From Saprospiraceae bacterium (lineage in GTDB: Bacteria > Bacteroidota > Bacteroidia > Chitinophagales > Saprospiraceae): DNA of 12,341 nt. Where the stretch lies: positions 1-12,341 of the forward strand of contig SLDF01000374.1 of the NCBI GenBank assembly GCA_007125435.1, written 5' to 3'. The translations under genes were made by a program, and so were the position numbers. This document shows, piece by piece, positions 1-6,895 of the stretch. The notes below the pieces were generated by a model. The model was not told the DNA's origin and searched no databases. It worked only from the letters and a program-made list of their open reading frames with translations. Each line of letters begins with the position of its first letter. The first letter of the stretch is position 1.

Positions 1-842
1 ATGGTTCGACCTTGCTGATCTATAAGAAACTTTGTGAAATTCCATTTAATGTCTTCAGTAATGAATCCGCCTTTTTGTTGCTTTAAGTAAGTGAATATTG
101 GATTTGCTCCATCTCCATTGACATTCGATTTGGCAAATAAAGGAAATGTGACACCCCAATTTATTTGACATGTCGTAACAAGTTTTTCTTTATCAAGAGG
201 TTCTTGATTGGCAAATTGATTTGATGGGAAGCCTAAGACCACAAAGCCCTGGTTTTTATAGTCCTGATATAATCTCTCCAGCCCTTCAAACTGCTTTGTA
301 AATGCGCATTGTGTTGCAGTATTGGCTATGAGCATAACTTGTCCTTTATACTTAGATAGGCTCACATCTTGTCCTTGAATATCTTTAGTCTCGAAATCAT
401 AGATAGTATTAACGTCATCTTTCACCTCATCTTTTTGGCGCCAAGCACCCAGCGCACCACTTGACCAAAGTGCCCACAATATGAGAAGCGGTTGAAAGAA
501 AAGCCTGATGAGGCGTGCTTGATCACTTTCAAGTCCAAATGCATCTACACCATTGACGTACTGGGCTATATTTCCTGGAAAGATGGCAACGAAAAATAAG
601 GCCAATAAACAACCTATAACTGCTCTGTGCTTTGTCCAAAATATCATTGATAGTCCGAGCGCCAGCTCTGCTATACCTGATAAAATGACGACAAGATCTT
701 TGCTTAATGGAACCCAGTCAGGCACCTGGGCCTGGAATTCTTCTCTCTGAAATGTAAAATGACCAATAGCAGCTAATATCATAATTCCTCCCAGTATGAT
801 TCTAAAAATATTCTGCCACTTGGTCGTTGGGGTTGGTTTCAT
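1..842 (-). CDS. DoxX-like membrane domain fused to glutathione peroxidase (3' end outside window)
   Basis: The reading frame is open from an ATG at 842 to the window edge (280 codons), so the last 20-25 residues are missing. Residues ~10-130 are hydrophobic with about four predicted membrane segments and DoxX-like features (GHF near 27-29, PDW.P near 41-45, SGIAELALG at 55-63, FPGN at 88-91). Residues ~145-280 are a thiol peroxidase of the glutathione peroxidase family: peroxidatic Cys179 in TQCAFT, Gln209 in FPSNQF, Trp267-Asn268 in KWNFTKF, and Cys225 in TTCQINWG at the place of the resolving cysteine of thioredoxin-dependent GPx. The catalytic residue is Cys, not selenocysteine. By family, it should reduce hydrogen or lipid peroxides using a thiol donor; the membrane domain suggests inner-membrane anchoring with the peroxidase on one face. 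It lies 96 nt downstream of the methyltransferase gene on the same strand and may be co-transcribed. Domain calls are strong; the role of the fusion is inferred. Confidence 0.9.
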   Translation of the reverse strand, partial: MKPTPTTKWQNIFRIILGGIMILAAIGHFTFQREEFQAQVPDWVPLSKDLVVILSGIAELALGLSMIFWTKHRAVIGCLLALFFVAIFPGNIAQYVNGVDAFGLESDQARLIRLFFQPLLILWALWSSGALGAWRQKDEVKDDVNTIYDFETKDIQGQDVSLSKYKGQVMLIANTATQCAFTKQFEGLERLYQDYKNQGFVVLGFPSNQFANQEPLDKEKLVTTCQINWGVTFPLFAKSNVNGDGANPIFTYLKQQKGGFITEDIKWNFTKFLIDQQGRT

Positions 843-938
843 CAACGTCTTTTAGTAGTAAAACCGAAGGGCTTGTTAGAGGTTGAGTGTTAAAGTATGA
901 AATTAGAATGTTATTTATTTTGAGTTTGTGCAGAAGCT

Positions 939-2564
939 TTACTTTGCTTTTTCTTTTTCTTTTAATAAATGGATACTGACTGCTGCCAGTTCATTGTTGG
1001 GGTATTTTGAAAAGTATTTTGGCTGAGACACCAATCCCGCCTCTTCTGCTATTTTTAAAAACACCTCTAGCTCTACGATATATTGGTCAGAGAAGCCATG
1101 AGTGGCATCATAGGCTGTTACGGGTGTTTGACCGGGAGCTGCGGCTACCAGTTCAGGTGCTACGGTATGTAATTCGATGATGAGAAGACCGTGTTTTTGT
1201 ACATAAGGTGACCATTTTTCCAAATGCTGAAGAAGGTTGGCCTCTACGGCTTTGTTATCAAGACGTAAACCTCGATGAGCAAATGCACCGCTACCAATAG
1301 CTTTCCTACCTCGAACAAGTTCGGGGTCAGGATCCGACCATATACGGTTATGGTCCAAGAAGGTCCTTACGTTCAATAAGTCGCTCAGTGATATGCCATA
1401 ATCTTCTTGGAGCGTTTGGGCCAGTAGATCAGGTCTGCCGATATCGCCATGTATGACTTTAGCCCATATATCTGCTTGTATGAGATTACTTCGCGTTACT
1501 TTAATCGCCGCTTCATTGTAATCTGCACCCACTAAAAAAAGTGGATAGTCTTCCAAATGCTGTCCGCGTTTTGTCCGAAGCTCTATCACTTCAAAAATAT
1601 GTTTGAGAAATGCACCATTGCCACAGCCCATATCGAGTATGCCACGAGGCTGTTCGTTAAGGTCGCGGTTGAATATATCAATAATGATTTCATCTACTTT
1701 TTTGAAATAGGTGCTGTGAGCTCCTCCGCTTCCCCAGACATTCATTTCCCTATCGACGTGCTTTTCCGGTTCTCCGGGTGATACATCACGCAAAAAGTGT
1801 GGATCCCCAAAAATCAATTCGTCAACATGTCTCAACATCGGTAGGTAGCTGACTGTCACACCATATGCACTGGCACGTCTGGCAAAAAACAGTCCCTTAT
1901 CTGTAAAGCTATATGTTCTGTTTTTACAATGAAACCACCCCAGCCAGCAAAGAAAGTCTAGTATAATACTGAAACTTTCAGGATCTTTATGAAACTCTTC
2001 TGCTCTAAATGAAGCCTCCATGAAATATTTGTGAAACATGCCTCCCATGCCTAGATGAACCACTGTAGGTCCGACAATAGCACCTTCGATATGTTTTAGC
2101 ACTTGTTGCTGAATGTCTTGCTCTATTTCATTTGCTGCCTCATTGAAGTAGTATTGGTTTTTATATTTAGTCATGATGTCTTTCAACACCAGAAATGGTT
2201 CTACTTCAAATTTTCGTGGGTGGAAGTCTTCTCCAAATTTTAGAAGCCTGACCACGTCGCCATAGTGCCTAAAATAGCTAAATGCTGTAACACTCTTATC
2301 GTTTGGCAAGTAAAAAATGTCATTTTCTTCTACCTTACGATCGATCCAACCTTGAGCTGTCAATAACCGCAATGCCACATTGAGGTATCCTTCATTTGAC
2401 CCAAAGCGAATAGCCAGGTCGGCTGGAGATACTTTTTGAGACTCCAATAAGGCATCAGTGACACCTTTTTCGAAAAGAGTGTAAGCTACAGGAGCCATAA
2501 CTAGACCATCCAGATGGCGGAATATATCTTCGCGAAGTTTACTTTTGTCTACTTTAGAAAGCAT
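939..2564 (-). CDS. SAM-dependent methyltransferase, AprA-MT1-like, standalone
   Basis: A 541-residue class I methyltransferase. The Rossmann core has motif I ILDMGCGNG (309-317), an acidic SAM-ribose position in GADYN (346-350) and HGDIG (372-376). In front are two winged-helix-like segments (about 15-85, with DLAIRFGSNEGYLNVALRLL, and about 158-225, ending FTDKGLFFARR), as in O-methyltransferase-type lids. VWGSGGAHSTYF (277-287), RTFLDHNRIW (400-409) and ELHTVAP (464-470) resemble, from memory, the AprA-MT1 group of polyketide-synthase methyltransferases, known in apratoxin assembly as metal-dependent enzymes that methylate malonyl-type substrates on carrier protein. Asp404, His405, His466 and His489 are possible metal or substrate ligands; this is inferred. 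No synthase modules or carrier protein are nearby, so the substrate is unknown. The ATG at 2564 has no strong ribosome binding site, which is normal for this phylum. Methyltransferase: very sure; subfamily: moderately sure. Confidence 0.9.
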   Translation of the reverse strand: MLSKVDKSKLREDIFRHLDGLVMAPVAYTLFEKGVTDALLESQKVSPADLAIRFGSNEGYLNVALRLLTAQGWIDRKVEENDIFYLPNDKSVTAFSYFRHYGDVVRLLKFGEDFHPRKFEVEPFLVLKDIMTKYKNQYYFNEAANEIEQDIQQQVLKHIEGAIVGPTVVHLGMGGMFHKYFMEASFRAEEFHKDPESFSIILDFLCWLGWFHCKNRTYSFTDKGLFFARRASAYGVTVSYLPMLRHVDELIFGDPHFLRDVSPGEPEKHVDREMNVWGSGGAHSTYFKKVDEIIIDIFNRDLNEQPRGILDMGCGNGAFLKHIFEVIELRTKRGQHLEDYPLFLVGADYNEAAIKVTRSNLIQADIWAKVIHGDIGRPDLLAQTLQEDYGISLSDLLNVRTFLDHNRIWSDPDPELVRGRKAIGSGAFAHRGLRLDNKAVEANLLQHLEKWSPYVQKHGLLIIELHTVAPELVAAAPGQTPVTAYDATHGFSDQYIVELEVFLKIAEEAGLVSQPKYFSKYPNNELAAVSIHLLKEKEKAK

Positions 2565-2632
2565 GTTGATGTGGTTTCGTTTTTCGAGCCAATATAGTTA
2601 TTGTTTTGAATACTAACCTTAGGCATTCAAAT

Positions 2633-2640
2633 CAAATGTA
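2633..2640 (-). promoter_or_regulatory. Possible -7 element before the methyltransferase gene
   Basis: TACATTTG on the minus strand matches the Bacteroidota -7 consensus TAnnTTTG and would give a leader of about 60 nt before the ATG at 2564. The expected TTG about 20 nt upstream is only a T-run, so support is partial. A 13-bp palindrome (2665-2677) lies just upstream. Confidence 0.3.
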
Positions 2641-2664
2641 TTAAGCTTTATTCAGATGAAAAAC

Positions 2665-2677
2665 TATTGTTACAATA
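2665..2677. promoter_or_regulatory. 13-bp palindrome, candidate operator
   Basis: TATTGTTACAATA is a perfect dyad around one central base. It lies about 25 bp upstream of the possible -7 element of the methyltransferase gene, a plausible place for an activator or repressor. Only the symmetry and position are seen; the binding protein is unknown. Confidence 0.25.
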
Positions 2678-2696
2678 TTTTTTTGTCTTAACCAGC

Positions 2697-2726
2697 CTAA
2701 ATGTGTGGTGCTGTTTAAGCATTTAG
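2697..2726. repeat. Inverted repeat downstream of the M64 peptidase gene
   Basis: CTAAATG (2697-2703) and CATTTAG (2720-2726) are perfect 7-bp arms with a 16-nt spacer, within 65 nt of the peptidase stop. On the minus strand the hairpin could also form an inner TGCT/AGCA stem. No T-run follows directly, so it is not a standard intrinsic terminator, though it could mark the transcript end. Confidence 0.3.
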
Positions 2727-2758
2727 TAATCATCAGTACTTATTATTACAGCACTTCA

Positions 2759-4132
2759 CTAGCGATCGTTAACTCTAGGGATCGTAAAACTTTGAATGAT
2801 TTGATTTTGCGATTGTACGACTAAAAGTTGAAAGCCGTCACTTCCGGAACCCAAGGCTGGAAGATCAATTTTTATAATACCTTGATCGAAGGCTTGAGGA
2901 GGATAAGATTGTAATAATTTACCTTCCATGGAGTAGATGTTAAGTGTCATATCAGGAGGAAAGCGAGATGCTTCTAAAAATAGTTCACGAGCAGCAGGTA
3001 AGGGATATAACCTCCAATCTATAGTTTCATTCTGAGTATTTACAGATTCTACTTGAGTGCTTATTCGCCTCACATCCCATGCTACATATTCAGTCTGCCA
3101 TGTGGCAAAGTCGTCGATTCTTAGATAGCTACTGGTGTCTACAACCCAAAATTCTATAAAGTTAAAAACTTGCAGGGTATCAGTAGCTAACTCTAAAGTA
3201 TCACTATTGTCTAGTATTAATGCCTGATTTAAATACCACAGTCGTTGCAATGTATTGGGTTGGGGGTGTAATAACTCTACTTGGAAATTGATGTAATCCG
3301 ATTCTGTTTCAAAAAATTCTCCCTCGGGTTTGTAAGACTCTATAGCGTCTGTTAATTGGTGTATGGTAGCTACAAATGTTTCGACACATACCGGACAAAA
3401 AGGTCTATTCAGCGCCTGCATCTTGCAATTATTGTGTGGTTTATACCAGAGTTCTGAATTTCCATCGCAACAATGCTGATAAACGCCTACACCCATGAAT
3501 CCTACCCAATTTTTCCATTTTACTAGATCAGGGTTGTTCTGACTGGTCATATTAGGACGCTCCCTAGCGAATTGGTCACCTGCGTAATACTCATCTGCCA
3601 GATTTGCAAATGAATGCCCTATTTCGTGAATGGCTATTTCGTTTGCACTACTATGGGTAGAACTGGTTGCAAGCCAGCCACCTGAACCACCGTATTTTGA
3701 GTCGTTAACTAGAACTACCACCTGATCGTAGTCAGGGAAATTATTGGCCAAAACTGAGATGACATTGGATGTCCTGGTGGGTACTAATAAGCGCTCTATG
3801 CCTGAAAAGTTGAATGTGCTGCCAAAAATATTATCTATTAACTCTGAAGGGTCACGAGCGGCACCGGACTCATTCGATGGTACACGTATGCTTACGACAT
3901 TAAAATAATCAACATATTCTCTGAAGGGTGGTTGGTTGAAAAGCTCTTCACTGAATGACCAGGCATCATCAGCAAACTTTGGTAATTCATCCACTTGATA
4001 ACCGTCGCCTAATATAACCAGATTGATCCGCTTCTCACTAGGGCCTTGCCATCTGATAGAGTCCACCTGGTATGTCTGTGAAAACAAAATGGCGTGTGCA
4101 AGAAACAACACGAGAAAGACAGCGTATTTCAT
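2759..4132 (-). CDS. Secreted M64-family (IgA peptidase-like) metallopeptidase with T9SS sorting domain
   Basis: 457 residues. Residues 1-18 are a Sec signal peptide (basic start, hydrophobic run, FSQ). The body matches peptidase family M64: VILGDGY (39-45) near the start of the domain and zinc site HEIGHSFANLADEY (169-182), where His169 and His173 bind zinc, Glu170 is the general base and Asp180 the likely third ligand. Five cysteines (221, 222, 236, 246, 249) sit after the active site and could form disulfides. A linker region of about 100 residues is followed by a C-terminal type A T9SS-like sorting domain from about 374 (YPLPA, LNIYSMEGKLL), the Por-secretion signal of Bacteroidota. The enzyme should be exported across the outer membrane and held at the surface or released. 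Substrate is not predictable; only founding members cut IgA. The gene starts 5 nt after the lipoprotein stop, indicating an operon. Confidence 0.93.
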   Translation of the reverse strand: MKYAVFLVLFLAHAILFSQTYQVDSIRWQGPSEKRINLVILGDGYQVDELPKFADDAWSFSEELFNQPPFREYVDYFNVVSIRVPSNESGAARDPSELIDNIFGSTFNFSGIERLLVPTRTSNVISVLANNFPDYDQVVVLVNDSKYGGSGGWLATSSTHSSANEIAIHEIGHSFANLADEYYAGDQFARERPNMTSQNNPDLVKWKNWVGFMGVGVYQHCCDGNSELWYKPHNNCKMQALNRPFCPVCVETFVATIHQLTDAIESYKPEGEFFETESDYINFQVELLHPQPNTLQRLWYLNQALILDNSDTLELATDTLQVFNFIEFWVVDTSSYLRIDDFATWQTEYVAWDVRRISTQVESVNTQNETIDWRLYPLPAARELFLEASRFPPDMTLNIYSMEGKLLQSYPPQAFDQGIIKIDLPALGSGSDGFQLLVVQSQNQIIQSFTIPRVNDR

Positions 4133-4137
4133 AAAAA

Positions 4138-4638
4138 CTATTTTATCATATGAAGGACTTGGTTAGTAGATTCATCCTGACCAATGACTTTCAAATATAC
4201 ACTTTTTGGAGCCTCTTCAAAAGGGATGCGCCAGAATATTTCACGATCCTCTAATCTTAAGGGTTGAATCTGTAAGCTTCCCTGGTCATCACTGGTCTCT
4301 GCATGTCCAACTAAAGGGTTGGCCTGGTAACACTTCATTATAGTTTTGTCCTCTGCGTCTTTGAAAATTAGTAGAAGATCGCCTTCTTCCATGTGATCTT
4401 CTATACACCCTCTTTTAACATTGGCCTTAGTGAATTGCATAAACTTTAATTCAGCTGAGATGGGCTTACAGTGTTCATCACCTCTAACTAAATATGTCAC
4501 AAAAAGTACATTGTCGTCTTTATTAATTGAAGCCAAGTCTGAGTGACTTTCAATGATCGCAGATGAGGACCGGTGGCATGATGGCATGCTAAGCAAGCAC
4601 CAAACTATACATAGTAATACATGTACTCCTGTTTTCAT
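4138..4638 (-). CDS. Small predicted lipoprotein, family not recognised
   Basis: 166 residues from the ATG at 4638. The N-terminus has a basic start, a hydrophobic run and LLSMPSC, an imperfect lipobox with Cys21 as the likely lipidated residue. The mature part is charged, probably beta-rich, with further cysteines at about 58, 77 and 103; no family is recognised. A longer frame reaches an ATG at 4692, but a near-consensus promoter at 4656-4687 lies between the two starts, so the longer start would be upstream of transcription, and the shorter start gives the sensible signal peptide. It is the first gene of a probable two-gene operon with the M64 peptidase (5 nt gap). Joint regulation suggests a role alongside that exported enzyme, for example as a surface partner or inhibitor, but nothing in the sequence proves this. 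Confidence 0.75.
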   Translation of the reverse strand: MKTGVHVLLCIVWCLLSMPSCHRSSSAIIESHSDLASINKDDNVLFVTYLVRGDEHCKPISAELKFMQFTKANVKRGCIEDHMEEGDLLLIFKDAEDKTIMKCYQANPLVGHAETSDDQGSLQIQPLRLEDREIFWRIPFEEAPKSVYLKVIGQDESTNQVLHMIK

Positions 4639-4655
4639 ACTGGCAGGTTTATGGT

Positions 4656-4687
4656 CAAATATACAAGTTTGGATTAGAGATAGCAAA
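4656..4687 (-). promoter_or_regulatory. Bacteroidota-type promoter for the lipoprotein/M64 operon
   Basis: On the minus strand, TTTG (4687-4684) and TATATTTG (4663-4656) match the -33 TTTG and -7 TAnnTTTG consensus exactly, with a 20-nt spacer. Transcription would begin around 4650, giving a leader of only about 12 nt to the ATG at 4638. This decides the start of the lipoprotein. Confidence 0.65.
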
Positions 4688-4771
4688 TACATGTCTTACC
4701 GCTAATGACTTTTAGAAAGTCGACATGTGTCTGCCAAAAAATAAGAGAAAAGAATTTTATAAAGCAGGCCA

Positions 4772-4787
4772 GATATCTAGTGATATC
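4772..4787. promoter_or_regulatory. Paired GATATC motif, candidate operator
   Basis: Two GATATC palindromes (4772-4777 and 4782-4787) separated by TAGT form an imperfect 16-bp dyad in the gap between the divergent lipoprotein and Crp-type genes. The Crp-type regulator next door could bind it autogenously. Symmetry and position are seen; function is inferred. Confidence 0.25.
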
Positions 4788-4869
4788 TTACCAATACACA
4801 ATTTGAGTGAAATATCCTTATCTTTATCGAAGGTCAAATTACAGGTAGCCTAATATTAAAGGAATAATA

Positions 4870-5436
4870 ATGAATCGACATGAGTATTTCAACCTTTTCC
4901 ATAGCATTGATAGAACGGACCTTAAACTGTTGTCATCCAGATTAAAGTCCAAAACCTTTAGCAAAGGTGAGTTTATTACTGTCGCAGGACAGGTTCAAAG
5001 AAACCTTTACTTTGTTATCGAAGGTGTGCAAATGTCATTTTTTGACTCAAATGACAAAAGTCATGTCATAGCATTCACCTATCCACCCAATCTAAGTGCT
5101 ATACCTGAATCCTTTTTTATGCAAATCCCATCAAAATACTACTTGACATGCCTCACGGATAGTAAAATGGAGTATTTAACTTTTGAAGATCTTCAGTGGT
5201 TATTTGACCAATCACAGCAAATCGAACGGCTCTTTAGACGTATGACTGAGGCGGTACTTGCTGGTTTTATAAGTCGACACATAGAGTTGCATAGCATGAC
5301 AATTTTGGAGCGGTATAAAGCATTTTGCCAGCGCAGCCCTCATTTACTACAGTTGGTGCCACATAAATATATTGCCTCATATTTAGGTATGGATTCAACC
5401 AACTTTAGTAAATTATTCAACTCTGTGAGAGTTTAA
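4870..5436 (+). CDS. Crp/Fnr-family transcriptional regulator
   Basis: 188 residues. Residues ~10-115 form the beta-roll sensor domain (FSKGEFITVAGQ at 31-42, LYFVIEGVQMSFF at 46-58), followed by the dimerisation helix and a short DNA-binding domain with ERYKAF near 142 and helix-turn-helix HKYIASYLGMDSTNFSKLF at about 165-183. This layout is the common short Crp-like regulator of Bacteroidota. The phosphate-binding cassette of true cAMP receptors (GE...PR.A) is not present, and no Fnr-type cysteine cluster is seen, so the signal is unknown and may not be a cyclic nucleotide. AAAGGA 6 nt before the ATG is a fair ribosome binding site, stronger than elsewhere in the window. It is divergent from the lipoprotein/M64 operon and 229 nt upstream of the hydrolase gene, either of which could be a target. 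A hairpin follows the stop, suggesting a single-gene transcript. Confidence 0.92.
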   Translation: MNRHEYFNLFHSIDRTDLKLLSSRLKSKTFSKGEFITVAGQVQRNLYFVIEGVQMSFFDSNDKSHVIAFTYPPNLSAIPESFFMQIPSKYYLTCLTDSKMEYLTFEDLQWLFDQSQQIERLFRRMTEAVLAGFISRHIELHSMTILERYKAFCQRSPHLLQLVPHKYIASYLGMDSTNFSKLFNSVRV

Positions 5437-5437
5437 T

Positions 5438-5457
5438 GTTGGTTTAGACCAACTTTT
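5438..5457 (+). terminator. Weak intrinsic terminator after the Crp-type gene
   Basis: GTTGGT (5438-5443), loop TTAG, ACCAAC (5448-5453), then TTTT. The 6-bp stem starts one base after the stop codon. The T-run is short, so termination may be partial. Confidence 0.45.
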
Positions 5458-5665
5458 ACCTCCTGAATAATCCCGTTCTTTGTTAAAAGTTTGGGACCGC
5501 CTCTGATATCATCTGGAGAGAATTGGTAAACCGCGATTATTGATCTTGATGTTTTGAGAAGACTAAGATGGATATTTTCAGACCCCAATTAAAAGCAACT
5601 TTCAGATGAATGTGATAAGGGTAGACTCAATTTGATGCAATTTTTTTTTAAAAATGAATTGACTT

Positions 5666-6541
5666 ATGGCGTATGATTGGCTAGATAAATCTGAGTATCC
5701 TTTCAAATCTCATTACTTCAATGTCAATGGGCAGGCAATGCATTATATAGAGGAGGGGAGTGGAGATGTTATTTTATATGTTCATGGTACACCGTCATGG
5801 AGCTTTGACTTTCGCAATGTCATCAAAAGGCTTATTGTAAAGTACAGGTGTATCGCTATTGATCACATAGGTTTTGGGCTGTCGTCCAAGCCAGAAGATT
5901 ACAATTACTCAACTCAAAATCATAGCAAAACGCTTGAAAAGTTTGTGTTGGATAAAGACTTAAACAACGTGACTCTTGTCGTTCATGACTTTGGTGGGCC
6001 AATTGGATTAAACTTTGCCATTCAATACCCTGAAAAGATAAAAAGGCTGGTTATAATTAATTCTTGGCTATGGTCTTGTGAAAATGATCCTGATTTCATT
6101 AAATTGAAATGGGCTTTAAAAAGTCCATTGTTACCCATTTTGTATCGCTATTTCAATTTTTCTCCCAGATATATATTGCCAAACTCTTTTGGAGAGATCA
6201 AGCTCACCAAACACTTGTTAAAGCATTATACTCGGCCATTTGCTAATGCTTCTCAAAGAAGTGGGGGCTTGGCCTTCACCCAATCGTTGCTAGATGATCA
6301 GGGGTGGTTTGAGGAGCTTTGGGATAAGAGACAGTCTATAGCCCAAAAACCTGCTCTCTTTATATGGGGTATGCAGGATAAGATTGTGAAACCCCATAAC
6401 CTTGACAAGTTTCAAAGTGTCTTTGTTGACGCTACAACTCTGAAGCTACAAGAAAGCGGGCACTTTCCTCAAGAGGAACAACCCAGAGCAGCTGCAAATG
6501 CTATACTTTCCTTCATGCACACATCTGATAGGGTTATGTAA
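5666..6541 (+). CDS. Alpha/beta hydrolase, haloalkane dehalogenase/epoxide hydrolase-like
   Basis: 291 residues, cytoplasmic, full length for the family. The oxyanion region is HGTPSW (40-45), the nucleophile elbow is VVHDFGG with Asp108, the acid is Asp238 in WGMQDKI, and the base is His266 in ESGHFPQEEQP. An aspartate nucleophile is typical of haloalkane dehalogenases and epoxide hydrolases, which form an alkyl-enzyme ester. In characterised haloalkane dehalogenases the residue after the nucleophile is Trp and helps hold the halide; here it is Phe109, so dehalogenase activity is uncertain. Many homologues with HDFGGPIG carry the dehalogenase name by similarity only. The ATG at 5666 is the only sensible start, since the ATG at 5654 is followed by a stop after one codon. 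No clear promoter was found in the 229 nt upstream; a good terminator follows. Confidence 0.92.
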   Translation: MAYDWLDKSEYPFKSHYFNVNGQAMHYIEEGSGDVILYVHGTPSWSFDFRNVIKRLIVKYRCIAIDHIGFGLSSKPEDYNYSTQNHSKTLEKFVLDKDLNNVTLVVHDFGGPIGLNFAIQYPEKIKRLVIINSWLWSCENDPDFIKLKWALKSPLLPILYRYFNFSPRYILPNSFGEIKLTKHLLKHYTRPFANASQRSGGLAFTQSLLDDQGWFEELWDKRQSIAQKPALFIWGMQDKIVKPHNLDKFQSVFVDATTLKLQESGHFPQEEQPRAAANAILSFMHTSDRVM

Positions 6542-6578
6542 TTCTCGTATAGTTGGTTTGTCTATAATTGCCGTTTAT

Positions 6579-6608
6579 TGACGAAGTGTACTTCAATTCG
6601 TCATTTTT
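6579..6608 (+). terminator. Intrinsic terminator after the hydrolase gene
   Basis: TGACGAA (6579-6585) pairs with TTCGTCA (6597-6603) and is followed by five T. The loop allows an alternative inner hairpin (GAAGT/ACTTC, 6583-6594). It starts 38 nt after the hydrolase stop and separates that gene from the patatin gene. Confidence 0.55.
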
Positions 6609-6616
6609 CTGGTCAT

Positions 6617-6735
6617 GCATCAGCGATGCGTAGTGGGTCAAGAGCGCATGCGAGTGAGTCCGAAGGACCGAGCGAACAGCGAGTCCCGAAGCGTAGCGAC
6701 CCGACGACGACAGGAGGAGGGTGATGCCCAAAGCG
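6617..6735. repeat. GC-rich purine-biased intergenic element, likely dispersed repeat
   Basis: This stretch is unlike its AT-rich surroundings: by count 52 of 80 bases are G or C at 6641-6720. It opens with a GCATC-AGC-GATGC hairpin (6617-6629), then CGCATGCG, GTCC-GAA-GGAC, two related GCGAGT..CCGAAG units and GACGACGAC AGGAGGAGG runs. No credible coding frame crosses it. The composition and stacked short repeats suggest an inserted intergenic repeat unit of this genome or the remnant of one. It begins directly after the hydrolase terminator. Copy number cannot be seen from one window. Confidence 0.45.
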
Positions 6736-6830
6736 ACAAAAAGAAATATACCCTTATTGTTGTTGGAGTCACGGCTCAATTTATATCCAAAGTACTATGT
6801 CAAATGTTTTGTTGTACGTCAAGTGTCGGC

Positions 6831-6861
6831 TTTGTTCATTCAAGCCATTTTATTATCTTTA
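6831..6861 (+). promoter_or_regulatory. Probable promoter of the patatin gene
   Basis: TTTG (6831-6834), a 19-nt spacer, then TATCTTTA (6854-6861), one mismatch from TAnnTTTG. Transcription would start near 6867, about 28 nt before the ATG at 6896. A 13-bp palindrome (6881-6893) falls in the leader. Confidence 0.45.
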
Positions 6862-6880
6862 GCAAACGTCTGAATAAATT

Positions 6881-6893
6881 GTTTTGTCAAAAC
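6881..6893. promoter_or_regulatory. Palindrome in the patatin gene leader
   Basis: GTTTTG-T-CAAAAC is a perfect dyad between the probable transcription start and the ATG at 6896. It could be an operator or a small leader hairpin, and it contains the alternative TTG start at 6884. Confidence 0.25.
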
Positions 6894-6895
6894 AA

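Noticed and set aside
842..938. Promoter or terminator between the methyltransferase and DoxX-GPx genes
   Set aside because: Only a weak hairpin (AAGCC-CTTC-GGTTT on the minus strand) and no TAnnTTTG match were found, so neither was called.
1557..1781. 74-codon plus-strand frame inside the methyltransferase gene
   Set aside because: Antisense to the conserved SAM-binding core; no independent support.
4639..4692. Eighteen extra N-terminal residues of the lipoprotein from an upstream ATG
   Set aside because: They lie upstream of or across the promoter and place a non-signal-like segment before a good lipoprotein signal peptide.
6534..6779. 81-codon minus-strand frame overlapping the hydrolase terminator
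   Set aside because: It crosses a terminator hairpin and the GC-rich island and has no recognisable domain.
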